A stretch of 64,000 nt of DNA from Microbacterium sp. cf046 (GTDB taxonomy: Bacteria; Actinomycetota; Actinomycetes; Actinomycetales; Microbacteriaceae), in NCBI RefSeq assembly GCF_900114345.1, contig NZ_FOZJ01000001.1, forward strand, positions 620,001 to 684,000, read 5' to 3'. The position numbers and the translations under genes are program-made. The notes under the pieces were generated by a model. The model searched no databases. It was not told where the DNA came from and was given only the letters and a program-made list of their open reading frames with translations. Shown piece by piece: positions 1 to 9,700 of the stretch (within the stretch, counting starts at the first letter, position 1; each line of letters starts with the position of its first letter).

Positions 1-833
1 CGTGGATGATCCCGTCGGAGGCCGTCCCGCAGCTGCAGGGCTCGGACGCCGGTGAGATGTACTTCGGCCTCACGACCGCCGTCGGCAGCCTCATCGTCAG
101 CAACCTGGACGGACCGCTCGGCGACCTGCGCGTTCGGCAGGCCCTGCTCATGGCGCTCGATCGGGAGGGAATACTGGATGCCGCGGCCGGCGGCATCGGC
201 GAGGTCACGGATGTGCTGACCACCGAATCGGTGTGGGTCGGGGCCGATCCCGCCGCGGTGAAGACGGCGTTCGAGGATGTCGATGCCTACCCGTACGACC
301 TGGCTGCGGCCAAGGCCCTCGTCGAGGAGGCCGGAGTCGCCGGCGAGGAGATCGTCATCGTGACAGCGCCGATCTCGGGCGAGTTCGCGGTGACGTCCCA
401 GGCCGCGGCGGCCGCCGCCGAGTCGATCGGGCTCACCGCGAAGATCGAGTCCGTCACGCCCGGTGCGTACACCACGCTGTTCTCCGACCCTGCGGCCAGA
501 GAGGGCGTCGACCTGTTCTTCACGAGCTGGTACCTGTCCAGTCCCGACCCGCTCGAGATGTACTCCGTGCTGCGCACGGGCGAGTTCAGCAACTACGGCG
601 GGTGGAGCGACCCCGAGTTCGACGAGGTGGTCACGACCGCGATCGCGATCGACGACCCCGCGGCGCGCAGCGTCGAGACCGCGATGGCGCAGCAGATCGC
701 GAACGCGCAGCTGCCGTGGCTGCCGCTCTACACGACGCCCATGTCGCTGTTCCTCGGCGGGCGGATCACCGGTGTCTCCCCGTCGATCGCCTTCATGTAC
801 TACCCATGGGCGGCGGAGATCGGTGCGCGATAG
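1..833 (+). CDS. ABC transporter substrate-binding protein, family 5 (5'-truncated by window edge)
   Basis: This is the C-terminal part (about 275 residues visible) of an extracellular solute-binding protein of the oligopeptide/nickel type (SBP_bac_5). It would capture a peptide or oligosaccharide outside the membrane and hand it to the permeases that follow. The visible part has the family's late features: the stretch DLRVRQALLMALDREGI near residue 40, the VDLFFTSWYLSSPDP segment, and a terminal PWLPLYTTP region. The reading frame is open through base 1, so the start, signal peptide and lipobox lie outside the window. The next gene begins 33 bases downstream on the same strand and encodes the cognate permease. 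A glycoside rather than a peptide substrate is possible because GH78/GH3 genes follow, but that is inference. Confidence 0.9.
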   Translation, partial: WMIPSEAVPQLQGSDAGEMYFGLTTAVGSLIVSNLDGPLGDLRVRQALLMALDREGILDAAAGGIGEVTDVLTTESVWVGADPAAVKTAFEDVDAYPYDLAAAKALVEEAGVAGEEIVIVTAPISGEFAVTSQAAAAAAESIGLTAKIESVTPGAYTTLFSDPAAREGVDLFFTSWYLSSPDPLEMYSVLRTGEFSNYGGWSDPEFDEVVTTAIAIDDPAARSVETAMAQQIANAQLPWLPLYTTPMSLFLGGRITGVSPSIAFMYYPWAAEIGAR

Positions 834-866
834 CGCAGCGGCGGACCCCGGTCGAGGGGGGTCGAC

Positions 867-1823
867 GTGACCGCCGTCCGCCGCGTCGCGGGGAAGCTGG
901 GCGGGCTCCTGCTCACCCTCTTCCTCGCGTCGCTGCTCGTCTTCTTCTCTCGGTTCCTCGTGCCCGGGGACCCTGTCGACTTCCTCCTCCGCGGTCGGAA
1001 GCCGAGTCCCGAGGCGGTCGCCGAGGTGACGGCGCAGTACGGCCTGGATCTGCCGCCGTGGCAGCAGTACCTCAACTGGCTGAGCGGCATCCTGCACGGC
1101 GATTTCGGACGTTCGCTGCAGTACCGGCAGGATGTCGCGGTCGTTCTCGGCGAACGACTGCCGGTGACGCTCGGCCTGGTCGTGATGGCCGGTGCGATGA
1201 TCGCCGTCTTCGGCCTCCTCGCGGGCGCGGTCGCGGCCCTCAATCGCGGCCGGGCCGCCGACCGTCTGGTGCTCGTGGCCCTCACGATCCTGGCAGCGAT
1301 TCCCTCGTTCGTCGGCTCGATCGTGCTGATCGCCGTCTTCTCGGTGCAGCTCGGATGGTTCCCGTCGTTCGGTTCGGGTGAGGGATTCGCCGACACCGTC
1401 TACCACCTCGTGCTGCCCTCCATCGCGCTCGCGATCGTCTTCACCGTGCTCGTGGCCAAGGTCACGCGGTCGGCGATGGTCGAGCAGCTCGATCGCGAGC
1501 ACGTCGAGGTGGCGACCAGCCGGGGGCTGGCGAGATCCGCGGTGATCCGTCGCCACGTCTTCCGCAACTCGCTATGGCCGATCCTCACGGTGAGCGGCAT
1601 CCTCGTCGCGGGCCTGCTTGTGGCGAGCTCGATCGTCGAGTCCGCGTTCGGGCTCGCGGGCATGGGGTCGCTGCTCGTGCAGTCCGTCGACCGCCTCGAC
1701 TTCCCCGTCGTGCAGGCGATCGTGCTGTTCGTCGTACTGGCGTTCGTCGTGGTGAATGCCATCATCGATGTGCTCGAACCGTGGATCGATCCGCGCACGG
1801 CGGCGGGAGCGGGTGCCCGATGA
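867..1823 (+). CDS. ABC transporter permease, DppB/OppB type
   Basis: This is an inner-membrane subunit of a peptide/nickel-type importer (BPD_transp_1), 318 residues. The first helix starts near residue 10, there is the usual N-terminal periplasmic loop with VPGDPVDFLLRG, and five further hydrophobic segments follow. The cytoplasmic coupling loop EVATSRGLARSAVIRRHVFRN near residues 210-230 is the EAA-type contact to the ATPase. The GTG start at 867 is chosen because a purine-rich AGGGGGG tract precedes it at a suitable distance. The stop overlaps the next start (ATGA), so the two permeases are translationally coupled. Substrate cannot be told from sequence. Confidence 0.92.
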   Translation: MTAVRRVAGKLGGLLLTLFLASLLVFFSRFLVPGDPVDFLLRGRKPSPEAVAEVTAQYGLDLPPWQQYLNWLSGILHGDFGRSLQYRQDVAVVLGERLPVTLGLVVMAGAMIAVFGLLAGAVAALNRGRAADRLVLVALTILAAIPSFVGSIVLIAVFSVQLGWFPSFGSGEGFADTVYHLVLPSIALAIVFTVLVAKVTRSAMVEQLDREHVEVATSRGLARSAVIRRHVFRNSLWPILTVSGILVAGLLVASSIVESAFGLAGMGSLLVQSVDRLDFPVVQAIVLFVVLAFVVVNAIIDVLEPWIDPRTAAGAGAR

Positions 1824-2677
1824 CCTCTCCGACTGTGGCGGTCCGCGTGTTGCAGACGCCCCGCGCGACGCGCAGCGACGCGGTGTTCCTCGTGAGCGCA
1901 GGTGTGCTGGCACTCTTCGCACTCGCCGCGGTGTGCGCACCGTTCGTCGCGCCGTACAACCCGGAGGCAGTCGATTTCGGAGCCGTGTACGCAGCCCCGA
2001 GTCCCGCCCACTGGCTCGGCACCGACGGGCTGGGACGCGACATCCTGAGCCGCATCATCTTCGGCGCACGCACCGCTCTGCTCGGGCCACTCCTGGTCGT
2101 CGTGGTCTCGACTGCGCTGGGTGCACTGCTGGGACTGCTCGCCGGGTGGCGGGGCGGATGGCTGGACGCGACGCTCGGGCGCCTGTTCGATGTCGTCTTC
2201 GCCTTCCCGTCACTGCTGATCGCGATCATGGCCGTCGCACTGTTCGGCAAGGGGTTCGTGGCACCCGTTGTCGCGATGAGCATCGCGTACATTCCGTTCG
2301 TCGCACGTCTCACGCGCACGCTCGTCACCGCCGAGCGACACCGTGCCTACGTGTCGGCCTACCGGGTGCAGGGTTTCGGCGGAGCCTGGATCGCACTGCG
2401 ACGGGTGCTGCCCAACGTCACCCCCCTCGTCGGAGCGCAGTCCACGCTCAACTTCGGATACGTGCTGGCCGAACTCGCCGCGCTCTCCTTCCTCGGGCTG
2501 GGTGTGCAGCCCCCCACACCGGACTGGGGCGGCATGATCAACGAGGCGCAGGCAGGCCTCTCCGGCGGGCACTTCCTTCCCGCACTGGCCCCGGCCGTCG
2601 CGGTCGTCATCGTGGTCGTCGCCGTCAACATCATCGGCGAGGAACTGTCGCGCCGAGTGGGGGAGGGATCGCGATGA
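1820..2677 (+). CDS. ABC transporter permease, DppC/OppC type
   Basis: This is the second membrane subunit of the peptide-type importer, 285 residues. It has the N-terminal helix near residue 15, the motif HWLGTDGLGRDILSRIIFGA near residue 70 that is typical of DppC proteins, and the coupling loop YVSAYRVQGFGGAWIALRR near residue 180. The ATG at 1820 overlaps the preceding stop by four bases; longer upstream readings run antiphase through the preceding permease and are rejected. Its own stop overlaps the ATPase start by four bases. It works as a heterodimer with the preceding permease. Confidence 0.92.
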   Translation: MTSPTVAVRVLQTPRATRSDAVFLVSAGVLALFALAAVCAPFVAPYNPEAVDFGAVYAAPSPAHWLGTDGLGRDILSRIIFGARTALLGPLLVVVVSTALGALLGLLAGWRGGWLDATLGRLFDVVFAFPSLLIAIMAVALFGKGFVAPVVAMSIAYIPFVARLTRTLVTAERHRAYVSAYRVQGFGGAWIALRRVLPNVTPLVGAQSTLNFGYVLAELAALSFLGLGVQPPTPDWGGMINEAQAGLSGGHFLPALAPAVAVVIVVVAVNIIGEELSRRVGEGSR

Positions 2678-4266
2678 GCCTTCTCGACATCCGCGATCTG
2701 ACGCTCGCCGTGGCCGACGGGACCTCCCTGCTGCACGGCATCTCGCTCAACGTCGAGTGCGGCGAGACGGTCGGGCTCGTCGGCGAGTCGGGGTCCGGCA
2801 AGTCGCTGACCGCGCGGTCCGTTCTCGGTCTTCTGCCCAGCGGTGCTCGGACCACAGGTTCGGTCGTGGTGAACGGGATCGACGCCCTCGACGCCCGCGA
2901 TCGCGATGTGCTGGCCGTGCGGCGGCATGAGGCGGCGATGATCTTCCAGGATCCGCGGTCGGGGATCAACCCGATGCGGACCATCGGCGACCACATGACG
3001 GAGTCCCTCCGCCTCTGCCGTGGCATGAGTCGCGCATCCGCGCGCGAGCGCGCCCTCGAACTGCTCACCGCGGTGCGCCTCCCGCGGCCCGAGGACCACC
3101 TGAGTCAATACCCGCACGAGCTCTCCGGCGGGATGCTGCAGCGCGTGATGATCGCGGGCGCTCTGACGAGCGACCCGAAGCTGCTGGTGTGCGACGAACC
3201 CACGACGGCGTTGGATGTCACGACGCAGTCGGAGATCGTCGCCCTGTTGCAGGAGCTGCGCGACACGCGATCGATGGGCCTTCTCTTCATCACGCACGAC
3301 CTCAACCTCGCTGCGTCGCTGTGCGACCGCCTCGTGGTGATGCGCGCCGGAGCGGTGGAGGAGCACGGTCCGGCTCTGGAGGTGCTCCGGCAGCCGCGGA
3401 CGCGATACACGGCCCACCTCGTCGAGGCGACCCCCAGCCTCACCGGCGCTCTCCGCGGTGCTGCACCCGCCCCGCCGGCCGAGGGATCACCTCTTCTCCT
3501 CGTCCGCGGCGTCGGCAAGACTTACACGCCGCGCAAGATGGACCCGGTCGTTGCGGTGCGCGATGCCTCCTTCGAGGTCCCCGCCGGTGGCGCGCTCGCG
3601 ATCGTGGGCGAATCCGGATCCGGCAAGTCCACACTGGCCCGCATGATCGTCGGTCTTGAGCGCGCCGACACGGGCGATATCACGATCTCGGGGCGCGATC
3701 GCACTGCGTCGCCGCGCACGCGTGGCGAGCGCCGGGCACACGCGCGCAGTGTGCAGATGGTATTCCAGGACCCGTTCCTCTCGCTCGACCCGCGGATCTC
3801 GGCCGGCCGGGCGATCGCCGACGCGCTGCGCCTCCATGATCGTGCGACGTCGACGGACGCCAGGGCGCGCGTGATCTCTCTGCTGAAGTCGGTGGGGTTG
3901 GACGAGAAGCACGCGACCGCCAAGCCGCGCACGCTGTCGGGAGGACAGCGGCAGCGCGTCGCGATCGCCCGCGCACTGGCCGTCGAACCCGATGTGCTCG
4001 TAATGGATGAGGCGACGAGCGCGTTGGACGTGTCGGTGCAGGCCCAGGTGCTCGACCTCGTCGCATCCCTCCGCGAGTCGCGCGGACTGACGCTGCTGTT
4101 CATCAGTCACGATCTCTCGGTCGTGCGGTCCGTGTGCGAAGTGACCGCCGTAATGAGTCGCGGTGAGATCGTCGAGCACGGTCCGACCGCGCTGCTCCTG
4201 GCCGACCCACAGCATCCGTACACCCAGCGCCTGGTCGCGTCCGTGCCCCGGCAACTCAACCGCTGA
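2674..4266 (+). CDS. Fused double ATP-binding protein of peptide-type ABC importer (DppD-DppF)
   Basis: This 530-residue protein carries both nucleotide-binding domains of the importer in one chain, where many bacteria use separate DppD and DppF. Each half has Walker A GESGSGKS (near residues 39 and 312), an ABC signature (LSGGMLQRVMIAGAL in the first half, LSGGQRQRVAIARAL in the second), and Walker B DEPTTALD or DEATSALD. Both halves keep the switch histidine in FITHDL/FISHDL. A C-terminal extension with RYTAHLVEATPSLTG after the first domain and HPYTQRLVASVP after the second is the oligopeptide-transporter tail. Such fusions are common in actinobacteria and give one ATPase subunit per transporter. 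Confidence 0.93.
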   Translation: MSLLDIRDLTLAVADGTSLLHGISLNVECGETVGLVGESGSGKSLTARSVLGLLPSGARTTGSVVVNGIDALDARDRDVLAVRRHEAAMIFQDPRSGINPMRTIGDHMTESLRLCRGMSRASARERALELLTAVRLPRPEDHLSQYPHELSGGMLQRVMIAGALTSDPKLLVCDEPTTALDVTTQSEIVALLQELRDTRSMGLLFITHDLNLAASLCDRLVVMRAGAVEEHGPALEVLRQPRTRYTAHLVEATPSLTGALRGAAPAPPAEGSPLLLVRGVGKTYTPRKMDPVVAVRDASFEVPAGGALAIVGESGSGKSTLARMIVGLERADTGDITISGRDRTASPRTRGERRAHARSVQMVFQDPFLSLDPRISAGRAIADALRLHDRATSTDARARVISLLKSVGLDEKHATAKPRTLSGGQRQRVAIARALAVEPDVLVMDEATSALDVSVQAQVLDLVASLRESRGLTLLFISHDLSVVRSVCEVTAVMSRGEIVEHGPTALLLADPQHPYTQRLVASVPRQLNR

Positions 4267-4278
4267 CCCGCCGGGCAC

Positions 4279-5271
4279 TCAGGTTGTCTCGCGCACGACG
4301 AGCGCGGCATCCGTCTCCGGGCCGGCGCCAGGCGGGGGAGAACCCGTGGCGGCGCTGAGCGCGAGTTGCGCGAGATAGCGACCGAGTCCGGCGCTGTCGA
4401 TCCGCACACTCGAGAGTGAGGGGACGAACAGGCGCGCCAGTGGCGTGTCGTCGTGGCCGATGACGGCGAGCCGGGCGGGGACGTCGACTCCGGCGCGCAG
4501 GGCGGCGCCGATCACGAGCGCCGCGATGTCATCGTTGTAGGCGATCACACCGTCGATCCCGTTGCGGGTCCACTCGGAGACGGCCCTTGTGACGGACAGC
4601 TCGTCGATGTCTTCATCCGCGGCGAGCGGCGCGCCGGCGAGCTCGATCGCGCTCGCTCGGGTCAACTCGCGTCGCTGCGCAACAAGGTCGGTGAGGCGCG
4701 GGTCGGTGGATCCGGCGAAAGCGAGACGGCGGCGGCCGCGGTCAACGAGGTGCCCGACCTGCAACCGGGGCCCGGTGGCGAAGCCGAGTTCGTCCCCAGC
4801 GACGGGTTCGCCCGCGGGAGTGTCCGGGATGACGTGCGTGATGCCGCTCGCGTGGATCTGCGCGAGCTGGTCGACCGAGAACGGCGTCATGCCCATCACC
4901 ACGTCGGGACGGAGCGTCTCCCAGAGAGGGAGCGCGTGTCCGCCCGGGTGCGGCGTCATCGTGACCAGCGAGTATCCCGCTTCGTCGAGGGCGAGCGAGG
5001 CCTCGTCGAGGTTCGCTCGCAGGCTGTAGTCGAGGGGCCAGTCGGGAAGCACGAGGAGGATGATGCGGCTGTGGCCGCTCGCCAACGCGCGGGCCGCACT
5101 GTTGGGGCGATACCCGAGCCGCTTGGCTTCGGCAAGCACACGGTCCCGCGTCACGGAGGAGATGGTCTGACCGGGTGTGTCATTGAGCACGAACCCGACG
5201 GTCGCGCGGGAGATCCCCAACGAGCGGGCGATGTCGGCAGCGGTCACTCGCTTCGTCGACGTGTCCTGCAC
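4279..5271 (-). CDS. LacI-family transcriptional repressor
   Basis: This 330-residue regulator has an N-terminal helix-turn-helix at residues 10-32 (TAADIARSLGISRATVGFVL), the hinge region RPNSAARALASG near residue 60 that inserts in the minor groove, and a periplasmic-binding-protein-like sugar domain to the end (DGVIAYNDDIAALVI, AVIGHDDTPLARLFVPSLSSV). The start is GTG with an AAAGGACGG tract about ten bases upstream. It is convergent with the ABC operon and divergent from the MFS carrier. The 100 bp between the divergent starts hold two near-palindromes with a central CG, typical of LacI operators. It probably represses itself and the MFS-glycosidase unit until a rhamnoside or glucoside inducer binds. 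Confidence 0.93.
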   Translation of the reverse strand: MQDTSTKRVTAADIARSLGISRATVGFVLNDTPGQTISSVTRDRVLAEAKRLGYRPNSAARALASGHSRIILLVLPDWPLDYSLRANLDEASLALDEAGYSLVTMTPHPGGHALPLWETLRPDVVMGMTPFSVDQLAQIHASGITHVIPDTPAGEPVAGDELGFATGPRLQVGHLVDRGRRRLAFAGSTDPRLTDLVAQRRELTRASAIELAGAPLAADEDIDELSVTRAVSEWTRNGIDGVIAYNDDIAALVIGAALRAGVDVPARLAVIGHDDTPLARLFVPSLSSVRIDSAGLGRYLAQLALSAATGSPPPGAGPETDAALVVRETT

Positions 5272-5299
5272 GGGCCGTTCACCGTCCTTTCCCCACGCA

Positions 5300-5351
5300 C
5301 TTGCGCGCGCTAGTCCCAGTATGTACCATCAGAGCAGCTAGCGCGTGCTAG
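5300..5351. promoter_or_regulatory. Paired LacI-type operators in a divergent promoter
   Basis: Two 14-bp near-palindromes lie between the divergent LacI and MFS genes: CTTGCGCGCGCTAG at 5300-5313 and CTAGCGCGTGCTAG at 5338-5351. Each is symmetric at six of seven base pairs with the central CG step seen in LacI-family operators, and they share 11 of 14 positions. Their centres are 38 bp apart. The AT-richer stretch between them (5315-5332, with TATGTACCAT) could hold a -10 element for either direction. Binding by the adjacent LacI is inferred. Confidence 0.6.
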
Positions 5352-5382
5352 TGCCTCATGACCACTGACAATGGAGTCTCCT

Positions 5383-6726
5383 GTGACCACTCCGAATCGG
5401 GACGAGCCGATCGTCGTCCCCATGCCCGCGACCATCCCCACGACGCCGGCGGATCCCGACATCCTGGTCGCGGAGGCCACCTCGCCTCCGGACGATCTGG
5501 CTCCTGTGAATGCCCGGTACATCTGGTTCATGGTGCTGGCGCAGTTCGGCGTCTTCATGGCATTCATCACCCCGATCGCGATCTCGCTCGCGGTTCGGCT
5601 GGGTGAACTGGCACCGGACAACCAGGAGTATCTGGGCTACATCACGGGTGCCGGGGCGCTCTGGGTGATGCTCACCGCTCCGTTCATGGGGATCTGGAGC
5701 GATCGGACCCGCACCCGGATCGGTCGTCGTCGACCCTTCATGATCGGCGGCATGGTGGTGGGGGTCATCTCCCTGATCGTCATGGCGCTCGCACCGTCCG
5801 TTCTCGTACTCGGTGCAGGCTGGATCCTTGCGCAGTGGGGATGGGGGACCGTCCTGGGCAACCTGCAGAACTCGACCGCCGACCGCCTGCCGGAATCTCA
5901 GCGTGGCAAGGTCGCCGGCCTGACCGGGTTTGCGACGCAAGTGGCCCCGGTCATCGGCGTCATCGCCACGATCGGCGTCACGGGCGACGCCCTGCTGCTG
6001 TTCTTGATCCCCGGCGCGGTAGGCGTAGTGCTCGTCACACTCTTCGTGACTCTCGTGCACGAGGACGACAGCCGCGCGCTGCCGCTCGAACGCATCGGGC
6101 TGGCGGGCGTGCTGCGCAAGTACGTCTACAACCCGCGCACATACCCCGACTTCTCCTGGAACTGGCTGGGACGCTTCTTCTTCTACTTCGGGCTCACCCT
6201 CAACACCACTTTCACCGCCTTCTTCTTCGCTGATCGACTCGGTGTCTCGATCACGGAGGTCTCCGGCGTGATCGGCACGCTCGGCGCCGTCGGCATCCTC
6301 GCCACCACCGCGGGGGCCCTCGGAGGTGGCTTCATGTCCGATCGTTTCCGGCGACGCAAGATCTTCCTCGTGGCAGGCGGGGCCATCATGGCCGTCGGGA
6401 TGGTGACCATGGCGCTGTCATCGACCCTCCCGTTCCTGTTCGCGGGCTCTCTGATCGTCTCCCTCGGCATCGGCCTGTTCGCCGCGGTCGATCAGGCTCT
6501 GCTCCTGGACGTCCTCCCTGAGAAGCAGACCGATGCGGGCCGCTTCATGGGGATCACCGGATTCGCGACCTCCATTCCGCAGGCCGCAGCACCGTTCATC
6601 GCCTCGGGCATCCTGCTCATCGGGGTCACCGGCGCCGCGAAGAACTACTCGCTGCTGTTCTTCATCGCCGCTGCGTGTGTCCTTCTGGGTGGACTCGTCA
6701 TCCTCCGCATCCGCTCCGCCCGCTGA
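5383..6726 (+). CDS. MFS transporter, GPH/SLC45-like sugar carrier
   Basis: This is a 12-helix major facilitator protein (447 residues from the GTG at 5383). The cytoplasmic loop between helices 2 and 3 reads GIWSDRTRTRIGRRRPFM, the signature seen in GPH and SLC45-like glycoside carriers, and the equivalent loop in the second half is GGGFMSDRFRRRKIF. The GTG at 5383 is preferred because GGAG lies six bases upstream; the ATG at 5371 in the same frame would include that Shine-Dalgarno sequence in the coding region. The glycosidase fusion starts 26 bp downstream and is likely co-transcribed, so the cargo is probably a rhamnosyl-glucoside or its disaccharide. Confidence 0.88.
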   Translation: MTTPNRDEPIVVPMPATIPTTPADPDILVAEATSPPDDLAPVNARYIWFMVLAQFGVFMAFITPIAISLAVRLGELAPDNQEYLGYITGAGALWVMLTAPFMGIWSDRTRTRIGRRRPFMIGGMVVGVISLIVMALAPSVLVLGAGWILAQWGWGTVLGNLQNSTADRLPESQRGKVAGLTGFATQVAPVIGVIATIGVTGDALLLFLIPGAVGVVLVTLFVTLVHEDDSRALPLERIGLAGVLRKYVYNPRTYPDFSWNWLGRFFFYFGLTLNTTFTAFFFADRLGVSITEVSGVIGTLGAVGILATTAGALGGGFMSDRFRRRKIFLVAGGAIMAVGMVTMALSSTLPFLFAGSLIVSLGIGLFAAVDQALLLDVLPEKQTDAGRFMGITGFATSIPQAAAPFIASGILLIGVTGAAKNYSLLFFIAAACVLLGGLVILRIRSAR

Positions 6727-6752
6727 CCGCCCCTCCCGCCGAGAGAACCGCC

Positions 6753-9700
6753 ATGATCCTCATTGTCACCCCCGTCCGCTTCGAGCATCACCGAGAGGCC
6801 CTCGGCATCGGGGAAACAGCACCCCGTCTCTCGTGGCAGACCACGCACGCCCCCGCCGGGTGGGCACAGGCCGGGTACGAACTCGAGCAGCGGGGCGGCG
6901 AGGTGGTCGCCGTGGAGTCCACGGACTCGGTGCTCGTGCCATGGCCGTTCGCGCCGCTGCGGTCTCGCGAGCGCCGCGAGGTGCGGGTGCGCGTCGTCGG
7001 CGCGGACGGCGCCACCAGCGAGTGGGGACCGTGGGCCGCCGTCGAGGCCGGGCTGCTCGACGCTGCCGATTGGTCCGCCCAGCTGGTAGGCCCGGCTGAC
7101 GACGCCGTGGCATCTCCCCTGCTGCGCACAGACTTTCAGACCACGGATGCTGCAATCTCGCGGGCGCGCGTGTACGCCACCGGGCACGGGCTGTTCCAGC
7201 TCGAGATCAACGGACGCCGAGTCGGCGACGATGAGCTCGCTCCTGGCTGGACGACGTACGAGTCCCGGTTGCGGTACACCACCTATGACGTGACTGACCT
7301 GATCGCCACTGGCGCCAATGCGATCGGCGCGTGGCTCGGCGACGGGTGGTGGCGCGGGTACCTCGGCTGGGGTGAGAAGAAGGCCCTCTACGGTGCCCAG
7401 CTGAGCCTGCTCGCCCAGTTGGAGATCGACTACGCCGACGGAAGCCGCCAGGTCATCGGCACCGGCCCCGACTGGGCCGCGGGTCGCGGACCGATCGCCG
7501 AGGCCGATATCTACAACGGGGAAGACTATGACGCCCGCGCGTTCCACGCGGGGTGGTCATCGCCCGGATTCGATGCTGCCGGGTGGACGCCCGTCGCGGT
7601 CCGCGAGCCGATCGGCGCGACGCTCGTCGCGCCGGACGGCCCACCGGTCCGCGTCGTGGAGACCCGCCAGGTGCAGGAGATGCTCACCTCGCCTTCGGGC
7701 AGAACGATCCTCGACTTCGGTCAGAACCTCGTCGGCCGCCTCCGGATCACCGTCACGGGGGATGCGGGCACGGTCATCACGTTCCGGCACGCGGAGGTCC
7801 TCGAACTCGGCGAGCTCGCCGTCGGGCCGCTCCGCGGTGCAAAAGCAACGGACACCTACACCCTCGCCGGGACCGGCGCAGAGTCCTGGGCCCCGAGGTT
7901 CACCTTCCACGGGTTCCGGTACGCCGAGGTCACCGGGTGGCCGGGCGAGTTCGATCCCCCTGCCGTGGTCGCGGAGGTGATGCACTCCGACATGGAGCGC
8001 ACCGGATCGTTCACGACGTCGGATCCGCTGGTGCAGCGGCTGCATGAGAACGTCGTGTGGGGGATGAAGGGCAACTTCGTCGACATCCCCACCGATTGCC
8101 CGCAGCGCGATGAGCGTCTCGGCTGGACCGGCGATCTGCAGGTGTTCGCTCCGACGGCGACCTACCTGTACGACTCGGCGGGCTTCCTGACCTCGTGGCT
8201 CAAAGACCTCGCCGCCGAACAGCGCAACCTCGGCGGTACGCCGATGACCGTTCCGGCCATCGTCACCGGGTACACCGGCCCGACCGCCGGATGGGCCGAC
8301 GCGGCAACCGTGGTGCCGTGGACCATCTACCAGGCCTACGGGGATCTCAGGATCCTGGACACCCAGTTCGACAGTATGGCCTCATGGGTCGACGAGGTGA
8401 CGGCCGCCGCGGGGGAGGACCGGGTGTGGAGCGCGGGCTTCCAGTTCGGCGACTGGCTCGACCCGACCGCACCCGCGAACCGTCCCGAACAGGCGCAGAC
8501 CTACCCGGAGATCGTCGCGACCGCCTACTTCGCCCGCTCCGCCCGCATCGTCGCCGAGAGCGCAAAGCTCCTCGGGCGCTCCGACGCCGCCGCCCGCTAC
8601 GGCGCGTTGGCGGACGAGGTGAAGACGGCGTTCTTCCGCGAATACGTGTCCCGTTCGGGCCGGATGCTGTCGGACTCGGCGACCGCGTACGCCCTGGCAC
8701 TGGTGTTCGACCTGATCGACGACCCCGCTGAGCGGCAGCACGCCGCCGACCGGCTCGCCCAGGTCGTCGCCGGCAACGGGTACAAGATCTCCACCGGTTT
8801 CATCGGCACCCCGATCGTCACCGATGCGCTGAGCGCCAACGGGCACGCCGATGTGGCGTACCGGCTGCTGCTGCAGACCGACGCCCCGTCGTGGCTGTAC
8901 ACCGTCGAGCAGGGCGCGACCACGATCTGGGAGCGGTGGGATTCACTGCTTCCCGACGGAACGGTCAATCCCAGTGGAATGACCTCGTTCAACCACTACG
9001 CCTTCGGTGCGGTGGCCGATTGGATGCACCGCGTCGTCGCCGGCCTCGCCCCCGCCGCGCCCGGGTACCGGCGCCTCCGGATCGCACCGCAACCACCTCG
9101 CCGCGGTCTCGACGCCGCATCCGCCACCCTGAACACCCCCTACGGTCGCGCAGCGTCCGGATGGGAACTCGCCGACGGGCAGCTTCACCTGAGCGTCACC
9201 ATTCCGGTCGGTGCGACCGCCGAGATCATCCTCCCGTCGGGCGCGACCCAGCAGGTGGAGGCAGGCTCGTACGAATTCACCGAGCCGTTCGAGGTGGATG
9301 CCGAAACGGCGCGGACCTTCACGGTCGACTCGCGCATGGGCGACATCATCGACGACAAGCAGGCGGTGGCTGTGCTGACCGGCGTGATCGCGAAGTGGAT
9401 TCCCGAAGCCGCCGAGCATATGTCCGGCGGCTTGCGGGGTCAGGAAGAAGTGACACCGAGGCAGATCACGGGGATGCTCCCGAATCCTGCCGGAGTGCTG
9501 GCCGATCTCGAGCGCGGGTTCGCTGCGATCTCGGCCGGGGAGGAGATCCCGCTCGACGTGATCACCGCACCCGAACCGACGGTTGAGGAGGACGCAGAGC
9601 TCGCGGCGAAGGCCGGCATGCTCACCGGCGCTGGCTTCTGGTGGACCAAGGCCGGCGAAGGTATCCGGGCGATGACTCTGGTCGACGGGCCGCACGGGGT

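Noticed and set aside
233..1381. Long plus-strand reading frame across the binding-protein and permease genes
   Set aside because: Arg-rich, no family resemblance, and antiphase to two well-supported genes; it is a high-GC shadow frame.
5371..5382. ATG at 5371 as start of the MFS carrier
   Set aside because: The Shine-Dalgarno GGAG lies between it and the GTG at 5383, so the later start fits better.
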